Shown here in pieces: positions 1 through 8,877 of a stretch of 64,000 nucleotides of DNA. How positions within the stretch are numbered: position 1 is the stretch's first letter; each line of letters begins with the position of its first letter. Source of the DNA: Curtobacterium sp. VKM Ac-2865 (GTDB lineage Bacteria; Actinomycetota; Actinomycetes; Actinomycetales; Microbacteriaceae). Both the position numbers and the translations under genes were made by a program. The DNA is taken from positions 62,001-126,000 of the forward strand of contig NZ_JADKRZ010000007.1 of NCBI RefSeq assembly GCF_015350905.1, in the 5' to 3' direction. A model generated the notes under the pieces. The model was not told where the DNA came from. It saw only the letters and a list, made by a program, of their open reading frames with translations, and ran no database searches.

Positions 1-232
1 CGAGTACGGGCTCGTCGCCTACGCCTACACGTCCGACTTCGCCCGCGGGCAGCGGCTGGCCGAGCGCCTGGAGACCGGCATGCTCGGCCTGAACACCGGC
101 GTGGTGTCGAACGCCGCGTTCCCGTTCGGCGGCGTCAAGGCCTCCGGCCTCGGGCGGGAGGGCTCGCACGAGGGCATCGAGGAGTACCTCGAGACCGTGT
201 ACGTCCTGACGCCCGACCCGTTCGCGCAGTAG
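1..232 (+). CDS. Aldehyde dehydrogenase, C-terminal fragment (succinate-semialdehyde dehydrogenase-like)
   Basis: Only the last 76 residues are in the window; the reading frame enters at base 2 and stops at TAG 230-232. The visible part contains FPFGGVKASGLGREG followed by an acidic helix ending near EEYLETVYVLT. This is the C-terminal oligomerisation and substrate-end signature of NAD(P)-dependent aldehyde dehydrogenases, and the form 'GGVKASGLGREGSHEG' is typical of the GabD/succinate-semialdehyde branch. The catalytic Cys and Glu lie upstream of the window, so the substrate cannot be assigned. The next gene runs convergently and begins its 3' end only 28 bases later. Confidence 0.8.
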   Translation, partial: EYGLVAYAYTSDFARGQRLAERLETGMLGLNTGVVSNAAFPFGGVKASGLGREGSHEGIEEYLETVYVLTPDPFAQ

Positions 233-260
233 TCGAGTCCGGCGGTGCCGGTCGGCCCCG

Positions 261-2117
261 CTAGACCAGGAGCTGGTGCTTCGCCAGGTCCCGGTAGAGC
301 GGGGTCGACTCGACGAGCTCCGAGTGCGTCCCGACACCGACGACCCGGCCGTGCTCGAGCACGACGATGACGTCCGAGTCGACCACGGTGGACAGTCGGT
401 GCGCGATCACGAGCAGGGTGCGGTCCTCGGCGACGGCGTCGATCGCCAGACGCATCTTCTGCTCGTTCACGCCGTCGAGCGAGGACGTCGACTCGTCGAG
501 CAGCAGGATCGGTGGAGCGGCGAGCAGGGCACGGGCGATCGCCAGGCGCTGACGCTCACCACCGGAGAGCATCACGCCGTCCTCGCCGACCTGGGCGTCG
601 AGCCCGCGGGCGTCGCGGTGCAGGACCTCGCCGAGGTTGACGGCCTCGAGCACGCGGACGCAGTCCTGCTCCGACGCGGTCGGGGACCCGAGCAGCAGGT
701 TGGCGCGGATGGTGCCGGCCAGCACGGGGGCGTCCTGTTCGACGTACCCGATCTGGGCGCGGAGCTCCTCGCGGTCCAGCCCGCGGACGTCGATGCCGCC
801 CAGGCGGATGACGCCGTCGGTCGGGTCGTAGAAGCGCTCGATCAGGGCGAGGGTCGTGGACTTGCCGGCGCCCGAGGGCCCGACGAGGGCGACACGCGAT
901 CCGCGGGGCACCCGGAAGGACACGTCGTGCAGCACCGCCTGCTCGTCCTCGGCTGCCCCGGCGACCCGACCACGGCCTCCTGTCCGGTCAGCAGGGTCGG
1001 CGGACGCGACCGCACCGTCGGGACCGGACGCGTCGGCGGAGCGGGCGTACCGGAACGTCACGTGCTCGAACGTGATGGCGTCGTCGGTGGCGACCGCGGC
1101 GGCGGGACGGACGGTGGCGTCGTCCTGGTCCTCGGTCGGCAGGTGCAGGATCTCCTCGATCCGGCCGAGCGCGCCGAGCGCCTGGGCGACGGCGACCGCT
1201 GCCCCCATGGCCTGGCCGAGCGGCATGATCATCATGAAGAGCAGCAGGATGAACGTGATGAGCGTGGCGATGGTGATCGTGCCCGCGGCGACCTGGGCCC
1301 CGCCGACGCCGAGGACGGCGATGAACGCCACCTGCATGACGATGCTCGCGACGGGGACGACGAACGCCGACATCTTCGCGATGTCGAGCCCGCGGCGGTA
1401 GGCCTCGGTCGCGTGGGTGTCGACCTCGGTGACCTCGCGCTCCGTGGCACCGGCGGCACGGATGGTGCGGACGGCGCCGATGCCGCGCTCGACCGCGGCC
1501 GTCAGGTCGCCGACCTTCTCCTGTGCGCGCTTCGACGCGACGCGGATGCGGCGGCTGAGGCCACCGACGACGACGATGGCGACGAGGACGATCGCGAGCG
1601 TGATGCCGAGCAGCAGGGGGTCGATGATCGCCATCGCGATGATCGCGCCGATGAACGTGAGTGAGCCGCCGATGGACTCGATGAGGCCCTGGGTCAGGAC
1701 CGCTCGCAGCAGCGTGGTGTCGCTGCCGACGCGTGACACGAGGTCGCCGGTGCGACGGGTGTCGAACTCGGAGATCGGCAGGTTGAGGATGCGCCCGATG
1801 AGCTTGCGGCGGGTGGAGAGCACGACGCCCTCGCCCGCCCGCTGCAGCAGGAAGTGCTGGATGCCGTTGAGCAGTCCCGCGACGATGACGAGTCCGACCA
1901 GCAACCACACGAGCATGCTCAGCGTGTTGCCGTGCTGCACCGCGGTGATCACCTGGTTCACCAGGAGCGGCTGTGCGAGCGACGCTCCCGCGCCGAGGAT
2001 GCTCAGCACGATGATCACGACCATCGCCGGCTTGTTCTCGAACAGGTAGGACAGCAGACGTCCGAACGTGGCACGGGGGCCGTCGGTCGTCTTCGGGCGG
2101 GCGAAGGGGAGGCTCAT
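261..2117 (-). CDS. ABC exporter, fused transmembrane and ATPase domains
   Basis: This 618-residue half-transporter is a type I (MsbA/LmrA-like) exporter. Six membrane helices fill about residues 30-320 and the ATPase domain follows. Visible motifs are Walker A GPSGAGKST (413-421), signature LSGGERQ (517-523), Walker B ILLLDE (537-542) and the H-loop His573. It would work as a homodimer in the cytoplasmic membrane; the exported compound is unknown. Between the first strand of the ATPase domain (FEHVTFRYA) and Walker A there is an unusual Gly/Ala/Asp-rich insertion of about 35 residues (about 359-393). Only six bases separate it from the upstream HTH gene, so the two are almost certainly co-transcribed and the HTH protein is its likely regulator. 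Confidence 0.9.
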   Translation of the reverse strand: MSLPFARPKTTDGPRATFGRLLSYLFENKPAMVVIIVLSILGAGASLAQPLLVNQVITAVQHGNTLSMLVWLLVGLVIVAGLLNGIQHFLLQRAGEGVVLSTRRKLIGRILNLPISEFDTRRTGDLVSRVGSDTTLLRAVLTQGLIESIGGSLTFIGAIIAMAIIDPLLLGITLAIVLVAIVVVGGLSRRIRVASKRAQEKVGDLTAAVERGIGAVRTIRAAGATEREVTEVDTHATEAYRRGLDIAKMSAFVVPVASIVMQVAFIAVLGVGGAQVAAGTITIATLITFILLLFMMIMPLGQAMGAAVAVAQALGALGRIEEILHLPTEDQDDATVRPAAAVATDDAITFEHVTFRYARSADASGPDGAVASADPADRTGGRGRVAGAAEDEQAVLHDVSFRVPRGSRVALVGPSGAGKSTTLALIERFYDPTDGVIRLGGIDVRGLDREELRAQIGYVEQDAPVLAGTIRANLLLGSPTASEQDCVRVLEAVNLGEVLHRDARGLDAQVGEDGVMLSGGERQRLAIARALLAAPPILLLDESTSSLDGVNEQKMRLAIDAVAEDRTLLVIAHRLSTVVDSDVIVVLEHGRVVGVGTHSELVESTPLYRDLAKHQLLV

Positions 2118-2123
2118 TGTGTC

Positions 2124-2339
2124 CTAGTTTCTGCCGTACTTCTTGTGCACTGCCTGGCGACTGACGCCGAGGAGCGTCGCGATCTCCTGCCACGAGGCGC
2201 CGGCGATGCGGGCGCGGCGGGCGGCGAGTTCCTCGGTGCGGTCGAGTTCCCGGCGCAGGTCGCGCACGCTGGCGAGCGCGGAGAAGGGGTCGTCCCCTGA
2301 TGCTCCCGCTGCGAGGTGCGTGATCGTCGGCCGGTCCAT
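2124..2339 (-). CDS. Small helix-turn-helix regulator of the ABC exporter
   Basis: This 71-residue protein consists of an N-terminal acidic segment, a charged helix (about 25-46) and a C-terminal helix-turn-helix at about 49-68 containing WQEIATLLGVSRQAVHKKYG. Such small HTH proteins are common in actinobacteria next to transporters or Clp-type genes. I chose the ATG at 2339, giving MDRPTITHL. An in-frame ATG at 2369 would place both putative promoter elements awkwardly and also lacks a ribosome binding site. With the 2339 start, a -10 element ends seven bases upstream, so the mRNA would begin at the A of the start codon (leaderless). Two GTCAA-N6-TTGAC palindromes cover the promoter, suggesting autoregulation of this gene and the exporter. 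Confidence 0.8.
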   Translation of the reverse strand: MDRPTITHLAAGASGDDPFSALASVRDLRRELDRTEELAARRARIAGASWQEIATLLGVSRQAVHKKYGRN

Positions 2340-2343
2340 GGGT

Positions 2344-2387
2344 GTCAACGTACATTGACGCGCCGACATCCGTCAACCTGGGTTGAC
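2344..2387. promoter_or_regulatory. Paired operator palindromes, GTCAA-N6-TTGAC
   Basis: Two 16-bp palindromes are visible: GTCAACGTACATTGAC at 2344-2359 and GTCAACCTGGGTTGAC at 2372-2387. Both fit GTCAA-N6-TTGAC and their centres are 28 bp apart. The first overlaps the candidate -10 and the second overlaps the candidate -35 of the HTH gene. The symmetry and position fit binding sites for two dimers of the adjacent HTH protein. Binding by that protein is inferred. Confidence 0.65.
2347..2376 (-). promoter_or_regulatory. Candidate promoter of the HTH-ABC exporter operon
   Basis: On the reverse strand TTGACG (2371-2376) and TACGTT (2347-2352) are separated by 18 bases and match a housekeeping sigma-factor promoter. 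The expected start point, about seven bases downstream of the -10, coincides with the A of the ATG at 2339, so a leaderless transcript is predicted. Confidence 0.5.
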
Positions 2388-2404
2388 GCGGCAGGGTTGC
2401 GGCG

Positions 2405-2458
2405 GACCCGGAACGACAAGGTCGAGGTCGTACGACAGCGAGCTTGTCGTTCCGGGTC
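2405..2458. repeat. 54-nt near-perfect palindrome
   Basis: The 16-nt arm GACCCGGAACGACAAG (2405-2420) is perfectly inverted at 2443-2458. The 22 bases between are themselves nearly palindromic around GTCGTACGAC. Each half-site is therefore 27 nt with three mismatches. It lies between the transporter terminator at 2507-2548 and the HTH promoter. No coding function is visible. It could be a dispersed palindromic element or a cruciform/hairpin site. Confidence 0.6.
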
Positions 2459-2506
2459 GGGAGGGGGACCGGGGGAGCGGGAGCGGGCGCCGGGCCGGCC
2501 GCAGAC

Positions 2507-2548
2507 GGACGGGAGGCCCGGTGCCAGCTGGCACCGAGCCTCCCGTCC
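2507..2548. terminator. Palindromic terminator, family copy 1
   Basis: A 21-bp stem without a loop is centred on CCAGCTGG. The left arm contains GACGGGAGGCCCGGTGCCAG and the right arm is its complement with one mismatch (CACCGAGCC). It begins 16 bases after the stop of the reverse-strand transporter gene ending at 2564, so it probably ends that transcript. It is nearly identical to elements at 8464-8503 and 15042-15091. Confidence 0.7.
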
Positions 2549-2563
2549 ATGGGGTGGTCGCGA

Positions 2564-3973
2564 CTACCGCGCGCGCTCGGGCGACACGACGCCGGCGCGA
2601 GCCGCGTCGGCCTCGCCGAAGTCGCTGCCACGGGTCTCGCGGACGAGCAGCAGCGCGACGAGGGTGACCACGGCCGCGATGGTCAGGTAGAGCCCGACGA
2701 GGAAGATGTCGCCGTCCGGCTTCCACAGCGCCAGGGCGATCGTCGGTGCCAGCGAGGCACCCAGGATCGACGCGATGTTGTACGCCAACGCGGAACCCGT
2801 GTACCGGACGTTCGCCGGGAACAGCTCCGGCAGCAGCGCGCCCATCGGGCCGAACGTCAGACCCATGAGCGACAGGCCCACGATGAGGAAGGTCACCACG
2901 GTGATCGGGCCCTGCGACGCCGCGAACCAGAACTGGAACGTCAGGCCGAACAGCGCGATGCCGATCGTGGTCGGGATGAGCGTGCGACGACGTCCGAACT
3001 TGTCGGCGAGGACCCCGGCGATCGGGGTGAAGATGCCGAAGAACACGACGCCGATCATGAGCAGCGTGAGGAACTCACCGCGGGAGTAGCCGAGGCCGAC
3101 CTTCGGCACGAGCGCCGACGCGGTGGCGCCGGTGGTGCCGTACGACAGCGTGAACGTGGTCATGAAGTAGAAGAGCACGTACGTGGCGACCATGCCGAAG
3201 GTGCCGACGATGACGGCCTTCCACGAGGTGCGGAACACGCGGCCGAGCGGGATCTTCGCGACCGTGCCGGACTCCTGTACGCCGCGGAACACGGTCGACT
3301 CGACCAGACGGAAGCGGACGTAGAGGCCGATGAGCACGAGGACGGAGGACAGCAGGAACGGCAGGCGCCATCCCCATGCCTGGAAGTCGGGGTTCGGGGT
3401 GCCGTCGGCGCCGGCGGGCATCGCGGCGTTGATCGCGATGAACAGGCCGTTGGCGAGCAGGAACCCGATCGGGGCGCCGAGCTGCGGCATCGAGCCGAAG
3501 ACGCCGCGCTTGCCGGCGGGGGCGTTCTCGGTCGCGAGCAGTGCCGCGCCGGACCACTCACCGCCGAGGCCGACGCCCTGGGCGAAGCGCATCACCGCCA
3601 GGAGCACGGGCGCCCAGATGCCGATCGTGTCGAACGTCGGCAGGCAGCCGATGAGGAACGTCGCGGTGCCCATCACGAGCAGCGAGGCGACGAGGGTGGT
3701 CTTGCGGCCGATGCGGTCCCCGAAGTGGCCGAAGATGATCGACCCGACCGGGCGGGCGAAGAACGCCAGCGCGAAGGTCACGAACGAGGACAGCTGCGAT
3801 GCGGTCGGGTCCTCGTTCGGGAAGAAGAGCGTCGGGAACACGAGGACCGCGGCGGTCGCGTAGACGTAGAAGTCGTAGAACTCGATCGACGTGCCGATGA
3901 GGCTCGCGACGACGACCCGCGACCGCGGGTTCGTCTTCTGGGTGGGGGCAGGTGCAGCCGATGTGGCGGGCAT
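2564..3973 (-). CDS. MFS transporter, metabolite:proton symporter (MHS) type
   Basis: This 469-residue membrane protein has about twelve hydrophobic segments. The N-terminal motif SLIGTSIEFYDFYVYATAA, followed by LFFP, is the hallmark of the metabolite:H+ symporter family (ProP, ShiA, KgtP relatives), and GHFGDRIGRK matches the MFS loop 2-3 motif. It probably imports an organic acid, osmolyte or similar compound with protons; the substrate is not readable from sequence. I used the ATG at 3973 (MPATSAAPAPTQK) rather than the upstream in-frame start, because GGAG precedes it and the added residues would be Arg-rich and unlike the family. It is a single gene, followed by a strong palindromic terminator. 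Confidence 0.85.
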   Translation of the reverse strand: MPATSAAPAPTQKTNPRSRVVVASLIGTSIEFYDFYVYATAAVLVFPTLFFPNEDPTASQLSSFVTFALAFFARPVGSIIFGHFGDRIGRKTTLVASLLVMGTATFLIGCLPTFDTIGIWAPVLLAVMRFAQGVGLGGEWSGAALLATENAPAGKRGVFGSMPQLGAPIGFLLANGLFIAINAAMPAGADGTPNPDFQAWGWRLPFLLSSVLVLIGLYVRFRLVESTVFRGVQESGTVAKIPLGRVFRTSWKAVIVGTFGMVATYVLFYFMTTFTLSYGTTGATASALVPKVGLGYSRGEFLTLLMIGVVFFGIFTPIAGVLADKFGRRRTLIPTTIGIALFGLTFQFWFAASQGPITVVTFLIVGLSLMGLTFGPMGALLPELFPANVRYTGSALAYNIASILGASLAPTIALALWKPDGDIFLVGLYLTIAAVVTLVALLLVRETRGSDFGEADAARAGVVSPERAR

Positions 3974-4157
3974 GGTCGTTCTCCGTGCAGAGCACCCGGA
4001 GCGGGCGCGGCTGTGCCGAACGGCGGACACCGTGTGGGCCGCGTGGTGGGCGGTGACCGACGGGTGCGCTCGGGAGGTGGTGGACCGCTCGTGACGGAAG
4101 CCACCAGTCTACGACGGTCGTCGCGTACCTGCGAATCCGCCGTGACCGCCCACGGCG

Positions 4158-4814
4158 TCAGTTGTGTGCGCCGGCCTCGAGGTGCGCGGGGAGCTGGTGG
4201 CCCATGCGGTCGCGCTTGGTGTCGAGGTAGCCGGCGTTCTGTGCGGAGATGCCGACGACGAGCGGCACGAGTCCGTCCACCGTGATGCCGTGCTCCTCGA
4301 GCTGCCGGCGCTTCTCCGGGTTGTTCGACAGGAGCCGGACGCGGCTGATCCCGAGCTCGGTGAGGATGCCAGCGGCGCCGCCGTAGGCCCGGGAGTCGGC
4401 GGGCAGCCCGAGCGCCAGGTTGGCGTCGAGGGTGTCGAGGCCGTCCTCCTGCAGGCGGTAGGCCTTGAGCTTGTTCACCAGGCCGATGCCGCGGCCCTCG
4501 TGCCCGCGGAGGTAGATGACCACGCCGCCCTCGGCCGCGATGGTGTCGAGCGCGGCGTCGAGCTGGGGGCCGCACTCGCACTTCAGCGAGCCGAAGGCCT
4601 CACCGGTCAGGCACTCGGAGTGCACGCGGACCAGGGCGCCGTCGGTCGGGGCGGAGCCGTCCGGGAGCGCACCGATGATCGCGACGTGCTCTGCTCCGGT
4701 CACCAGGTCGTGGTAGGCGCGCATCTCGAACGTGCCGTGGGTGGTCGGGACGTTCGTCGCGACCTCGAACCGGACCGGACTGCCCGGGGTGGGGGATGTC
4801 AGGGCGTCGGTCAT
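4158..4814 (-). CDS. ribA: GTP cyclohydrolase II
   Basis: This 218-residue enzyme opens and deformylates GTP to give the pyrimidine precursor of riboflavin. The zinc ligands are visible as Cys68, Cys79 and Cys81 in HSECLTGEAFGSLKCECG, and the GTP-binding segment YLRGHEGRGIG is at 101-111. It is a stand-alone cyclohydrolase without the DHBP synthase domain often fused to it in actinobacteria. Its start overlaps the end of ribD by four bases, so translation is coupled. No ribE, ribH or DHBP synthase gene is present nearby, so this is an auxiliary or split riboflavin locus. No FMN riboswitch is visible upstream of the operon. Confidence 0.93.
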   Translation of the reverse strand: MTDALTSPTPGSPVRFEVATNVPTTHGTFEMRAYHDLVTGAEHVAIIGALPDGSAPTDGALVRVHSECLTGEAFGSLKCECGPQLDAALDTIAAEGGVVIYLRGHEGRGIGLVNKLKAYRLQEDGLDTLDANLALGLPADSRAYGGAAGILTELGISRVRLLSNNPEKRRQLEEHGITVDGLVPLVVGISAQNAGYLDTKRDRMGHQLPAHLEAGAHN

Positions 4815-5908
4815 GTGGTGCTCCGGTCGGTACGGGCCCCGTCGTCATGCTGCACGGGTCCGGGGGGCTGTGTGGGGACAGCGGCGGCCGGCCGGGCACG
4901 CACCAGCAGGTCGGGGCCGAGGCTGGTGGTCGATAGTACGTCCAACCGCAGACGGTCGCGCATGCTTCCCACGCCGATGTCCCCGAGGGCGACCCGCGGG
5001 CCGCCGAGCAGCACCGGGGCGACGTAGGCCAGCACCTCGTCGACGAGTCCTGCGGCGAGCAACGCCGAGGCGACGGTGGGGCCGCCCTCGACGAAGACGG
5101 TGCGGACGCCCTCGGCTGCGAGTGCCTGGAGTGCACGGTCGAGGTCGTGTCCGGGGAGGTGCAGGAACCCGCGCGGGTGGCGGCGGACGGCGGCGTCGGC
5201 CGGGACGGCGCGGTCGCCGAGCACGACCGCGAGCGGCTGGTCGGCGAGGAGCTCGCCGGCGTCACCGCGGGCGGTCAGCGAGGGGTCGTCGGCCAGCACG
5301 GTACCGGTGCCGACGAGGATGGCGTCGTGGGCGGCGCGCTGTTCGTGGACGTGCTGTCGCGCCGCGGCGCCGGTGATCCACCTGCTCGACCCGTCGGCTG
5401 CCGCGGCCCGGCCGTCCAGGCTCGACGCCCACTTGACGGTCACCCACGGGCGGCCCAGCCGGACGGAGGTCAGCCAGCGCTCGAGGAACGCGGTCGCCTG
5501 GTCGGCGAGCACGCCGGAGACCACGTCGACCCCCGCGGCACGCAGCCGGTCGGCACCGCCGTGCACGGCAGGACCCGGGTCGTCGATGGCGTAGACGACC
5601 CGTGCGACGCCGGCGTCGATGAGCGCCACGGAGCACGGGCCGGTGCGACCGACGTGGTCGCAGGGTTCGAGGGTGACGACGACCGTCGCACCGCGCTGCT
5701 GCTCGGGCGTGAGCTGCGACAGGGCGTCGACCTCGGCGTGCGGGGTGCCGGCACCACGGTGGTGGCCCTCGGCGATGGTGGTGCCGTCGGGGTCGAGCAC
5801 GACGGCACCGACGCGGGCGTGGTCACCGAGCACGGGGCCGAGCGCCGCGAGCTCGAGCGCCCGGCGCATGGCCCGCACCTCGGTCTCCGACACTGCCCTG
5901 CTGTCCAC
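4811..5908 (-). CDS. ribD: Bifunctional riboflavin deaminase/reductase
   Basis: This 365-residue RibD carries out the second and third steps of riboflavin synthesis. The N-terminal deaminase domain has the zinc site H57-A-E59 (PHAEVDAL) with Cys83 and Cys92 in EPCDHVGRTGPC. The C-terminal reductase domain begins near residue 150 with VTVKWASSLDGRAA. Length and domain order are normal. The final 25 residues are Pro/Asp/Thr-rich and look unstructured. It starts nine bases after the GNAT gene and overlaps ribA by four bases, so it belongs to the xth-trpS-GNAT-ribD-ribA run. Confidence 0.93.
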   Translation of the reverse strand: MDSRAVSETEVRAMRRALELAALGPVLGDHARVGAVVLDPDGTTIAEGHHRGAGTPHAEVDALSQLTPEQQRGATVVVTLEPCDHVGRTGPCSVALIDAGVARVVYAIDDPGPAVHGGADRLRAAGVDVVSGVLADQATAFLERWLTSVRLGRPWVTVKWASSLDGRAAAADGSSRWITGAAARQHVHEQRAAHDAILVGTGTVLADDPSLTARGDAGELLADQPLAVVLGDRAVPADAAVRRHPRGFLHLPGHDLDRALQALAAEGVRTVFVEGGPTVASALLAAGLVDEVLAYVAPVLLGGPRVALGDIGVGSMRDRLRLDVLSTTSLGPDLLVRARPAAAVPTQPPGPVQHDDGARTDRSTT

Positions 5909-5917
5909 GAGCCGAGA

Positions 5918-6517
5918 CTACCGGGACGCCGGGTCGGCCCCTGGGGCCTTGCCCGGAGCGTACGACTCGGACGGCCACGGCAGGTCGGACGCCGGGGCGC
6001 CGTCGGCCCGACGGAGCCCCTTCCACGCCGACGCGGGGGAGCCGTCCCGGTTCGGGATGTTCGCGGTGCCGGTGCCCGTGTAGGAGAAGTCCGCACGCCG
6101 GGCGACGTCCGCCGACGCCACGTTGCCGACGTAGCACTCCCAGTACACGTCGGGCGCGCCACGGTCGAAGGCCCAGTCGACGACGAGGGCGACCGCGTCG
6201 TGCACGAGCCCCTGCCCGCGGGCTCCCGGAGCGAGCCAGAAGCCGAGGTCACGGTGGGCGGTGCGGAAGGAGATCACGCCCTCGAGCCAGATGGAGCCCT
6301 GTCGGCGGATCGCCCAGGTGTACTCGCGGTCGGACGCCCACCCCGGCCCCACGAGGGCGTCCACGAAGGCGGCGGCGTCCTGCGGGCGGTACGGCGTGGG
6401 GACGGTCGTCCAGCGCACCACCTCGGGGTCCTGGCAGCCCTCGGTGATCGCGACGGTGTCCGCGCGGGTGGGGACGTCGAGGCGGACCCGTTCGGACTCG
6501 AGCGTGACGGGGAGCAC
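5918..6517 (-). CDS. GNAT family acetyltransferase (RimJ/RimL-like)
   Basis: This is a predicted N-acetyltransferase of 199 residues. The segment LGFWLAPGARGQGLVHDAVALVVDWAF contains the acetyl-CoA pyrophosphate loop (ARGQGL) of GNAT proteins, and the beginning ESERVRLDVPTRAD matches RimJ/RimL-type enzymes. I selected the GTG at 6517 (VLPVTLESERV), one base beyond the trpS stop. An upstream in-frame ATG at 6721 would run deep into trpS and encode a Ser/Pro/Arg-rich shadow sequence. The acceptor, whether protein N-terminus or small molecule, is not known. It probably shares the trpS transcript. Confidence 0.8.
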   Translation of the reverse strand: MLPVTLESERVRLDVPTRADTVAITEGCQDPEVVRWTTVPTPYRPQDAAAFVDALVGPGWASDREYTWAIRRQGSIWLEGVISFRTAHRDLGFWLAPGARGQGLVHDAVALVVDWAFDRGAPDVYWECYVGNVASADVARRADFSYTGTGTANIPNRDGSPASAWKGLRRADGAPASDLPWPSESYAPGKAPGADPASR

Positions 6518-6518
6518 G

Positions 6519-7568
<1,050 letters not shown>

Positions 7569-8411
7569 TCAGAGCTCGTAGTCGACGACCACGGGGGCGT
7601 GGTCGGACCATCGCTGGTCGTAGGCGTCGGCGCGGTCGACCGTGTAGGTCCGGACCTTCGCGGCGAGCTCGGGCGTGGCCATCTGGTAGTCGATGCGCCA
7701 GCCGGAGTCGTTGTCGAAGGCCTGCCCGCGCCAGGACCACCACGTGTAGGGCCCGTCGACGTCGCCGGCCTGCTGACGGCCGACGTCGACCCAGCCGAGG
7801 CCCGGCCCCGTGGAGCCGTCAGCGCCCTCGACGGGTTCGCCGTCCGCGCCGAAGAAGCGGCTGAAGTAGGCGCGCTCCCGCGGCAGGAAGCCAGCACGCT
7901 TGACGTTCCCCTTCCAGTTCTTGATGTCGCGCGGGTCGTGCCCGACGTTGAGGTCGCCGACGACGACCGCGAGCGGGTTGTGCGCGCGGACCGCGGGCAG
8001 CCGGGCGGTCATGGCGTCGAGGAACTTCCACTTCTCGTCCTGCTTGGGGGTGTCGGCTTCCCCGGAGTGGACGTACGTCGACACGACCGTGACCGTCGTG
8101 CCGTCGATCTCGTAGTCGGCTTCGAGCCAGCGGCCGGCGGAGTCGAACTCCGTGGGGCCGAGCTCGACGCGGTGGACGTGCGCACGGTGCCGGGAGGCGA
8201 TGGCGACGCCGGCGCGGCCCTTCGCCGAGGCCGGGTCGTGGACGACGTCCCACTCGTCGCCGAGCAGCCCGGTCAGGTCGTCGCTCGACGCGCGGACCTC
8301 CTGCAGGGCGAGGACGTCCACGTCGCGTGTCGCCAGCCAGTCGCCCATGCCCTTGCGGAAGGCGGCGCGCACGCCGTTCACGTTGACGGATGCGAGGCGC
8401 AGGCGTGTCAT
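7569..8411 (-). CDS. xth: Exodeoxyribonuclease III / AP endonuclease
   Basis: A 280-residue enzyme of the ExoIII/APE1 fold that repairs abasic sites in DNA. Visible active-site elements are the N-terminal NVNG (Asn10, Asn12), the metal ligand Glu38 in ALQEVR, the catalytic GDLNVGHDPRDIKNW and the C-terminal SDHAPV histidine. The start at 8411 gives the conserved opening MTRLRLASVNVNGVRAA; an ATG ten codons upstream is less likely. It is the first gene of the reverse-strand run toward ribA. Confidence 0.92.
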   Translation of the reverse strand: MTRLRLASVNVNGVRAAFRKGMGDWLATRDVDVLALQEVRASSDDLTGLLGDEWDVVHDPASAKGRAGVAIASRHRAHVHRVELGPTEFDSAGRWLEADYEIDGTTVTVVSTYVHSGEADTPKQDEKWKFLDAMTARLPAVRAHNPLAVVVGDLNVGHDPRDIKNWKGNVKRAGFLPRERAYFSRFFGADGEPVEGADGSTGPGLGWVDVGRQQAGDVDGPYTWWSWRGQAFDNDSGWRIDYQMATPELAAKVRTYTVDRADAYDQRWSDHAPVVVDYEL

Positions 8412-8463
8412 GCAGAACACCTTATCGGCGGTGGCCGACACCCTGCGGACGTGGGCAGCGAAC

Positions 8464-8503
8464 GACTGGAGGCCCGGTGCCAGCTGGCACCGGGCCTCCC
8501 GTC
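8464..8503. terminator. Palindromic terminator, family copy 2
   Basis: Perfect 16-nt arms, GGAGGCCCGGTGCCAG at 8468-8483 and its complement at 8484-8499, meet with no spacer. GAC/GTC pairs add three further base pairs after one mismatch. It lies 35 bases past the ptsH stop on the reverse strand, before xth. It is the same sequence family as 2507-2548 and 15042-15091. Confidence 0.7.
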
Positions 8504-8538
8504 GGGGACGCAGGTCGCGGTCACCGCGACCCGTGCGG

Positions 8539-8811
8539 TCAGGCCGCGTCGTGGTCCGTCTTCAGGAACTCGACCAGGCTGTCAGCGGTGGTCTCGGCGT
8601 CGTCGCCGGTCACCGTGAGCGTGACCTCGTCGCCGTTCTCGACACCGAGGCCGAGCAGGCCGAGGATGCTGCCGGCGTTGGCCGACTTCTCGCCCTTGGC
8701 GATCGTGACCTGGTGCCCGGACGCGGTGACGCTCTGGACGAACAGCGACGCCGGGCGGGCGTGCAGACCGGATCCGCTGGCGACGGTGACGGTGCGGGTG
8801 GCTTCGGACAT
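8539..8811 (-). CDS. ptsH: Phosphocarrier protein HPr
   Basis: HPr is the 90-residue general phosphocarrier that moves phosphate from enzyme I to sugar-specific IIA domains. The active-site His17 is in GSGLHARPAS, and Ser48 in AGSILGLLGLG aligns with the regulatory serine of Gram-positive HPr. I used the ATG at 8811 (MSEATRTVTV); upstream residues are Arg/Ser-rich and not HPr-like. It lies downstream of the DeoR regulator on the same strand and opposite the ptsI-mtl genes, so general and mannitol-specific PTS functions are clustered. A palindromic terminator follows. Confidence 0.95.
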   Translation of the reverse strand: MSEATRTVTVASGSGLHARPASLFVQSVTASGHQVTIAKGEKSANAGSILGLLGLGVENGDEVTLTVTGDDAETTADSLVEFLKTDHDAA

Positions 8812-8877
8812 CGATGAACTCCTTCGACGAGATGGTCGGCCCATGCTAGCGAGCCGGTGGTCGGGGAACCCCGACGG

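Noticed and set aside
2444..4285. A 613-codon forward open frame antisense to the transporter
   Set aside because: It is an Arg/Glu/Gly-rich shadow of a clear MFS gene in high-GC DNA, with no domain or ribosome site.
4815..5917. Looked for an FMN riboswitch near ribD
   Set aside because: Only nine bases separate ribD from the preceding gene, and no conserved riboswitch helices are visible.
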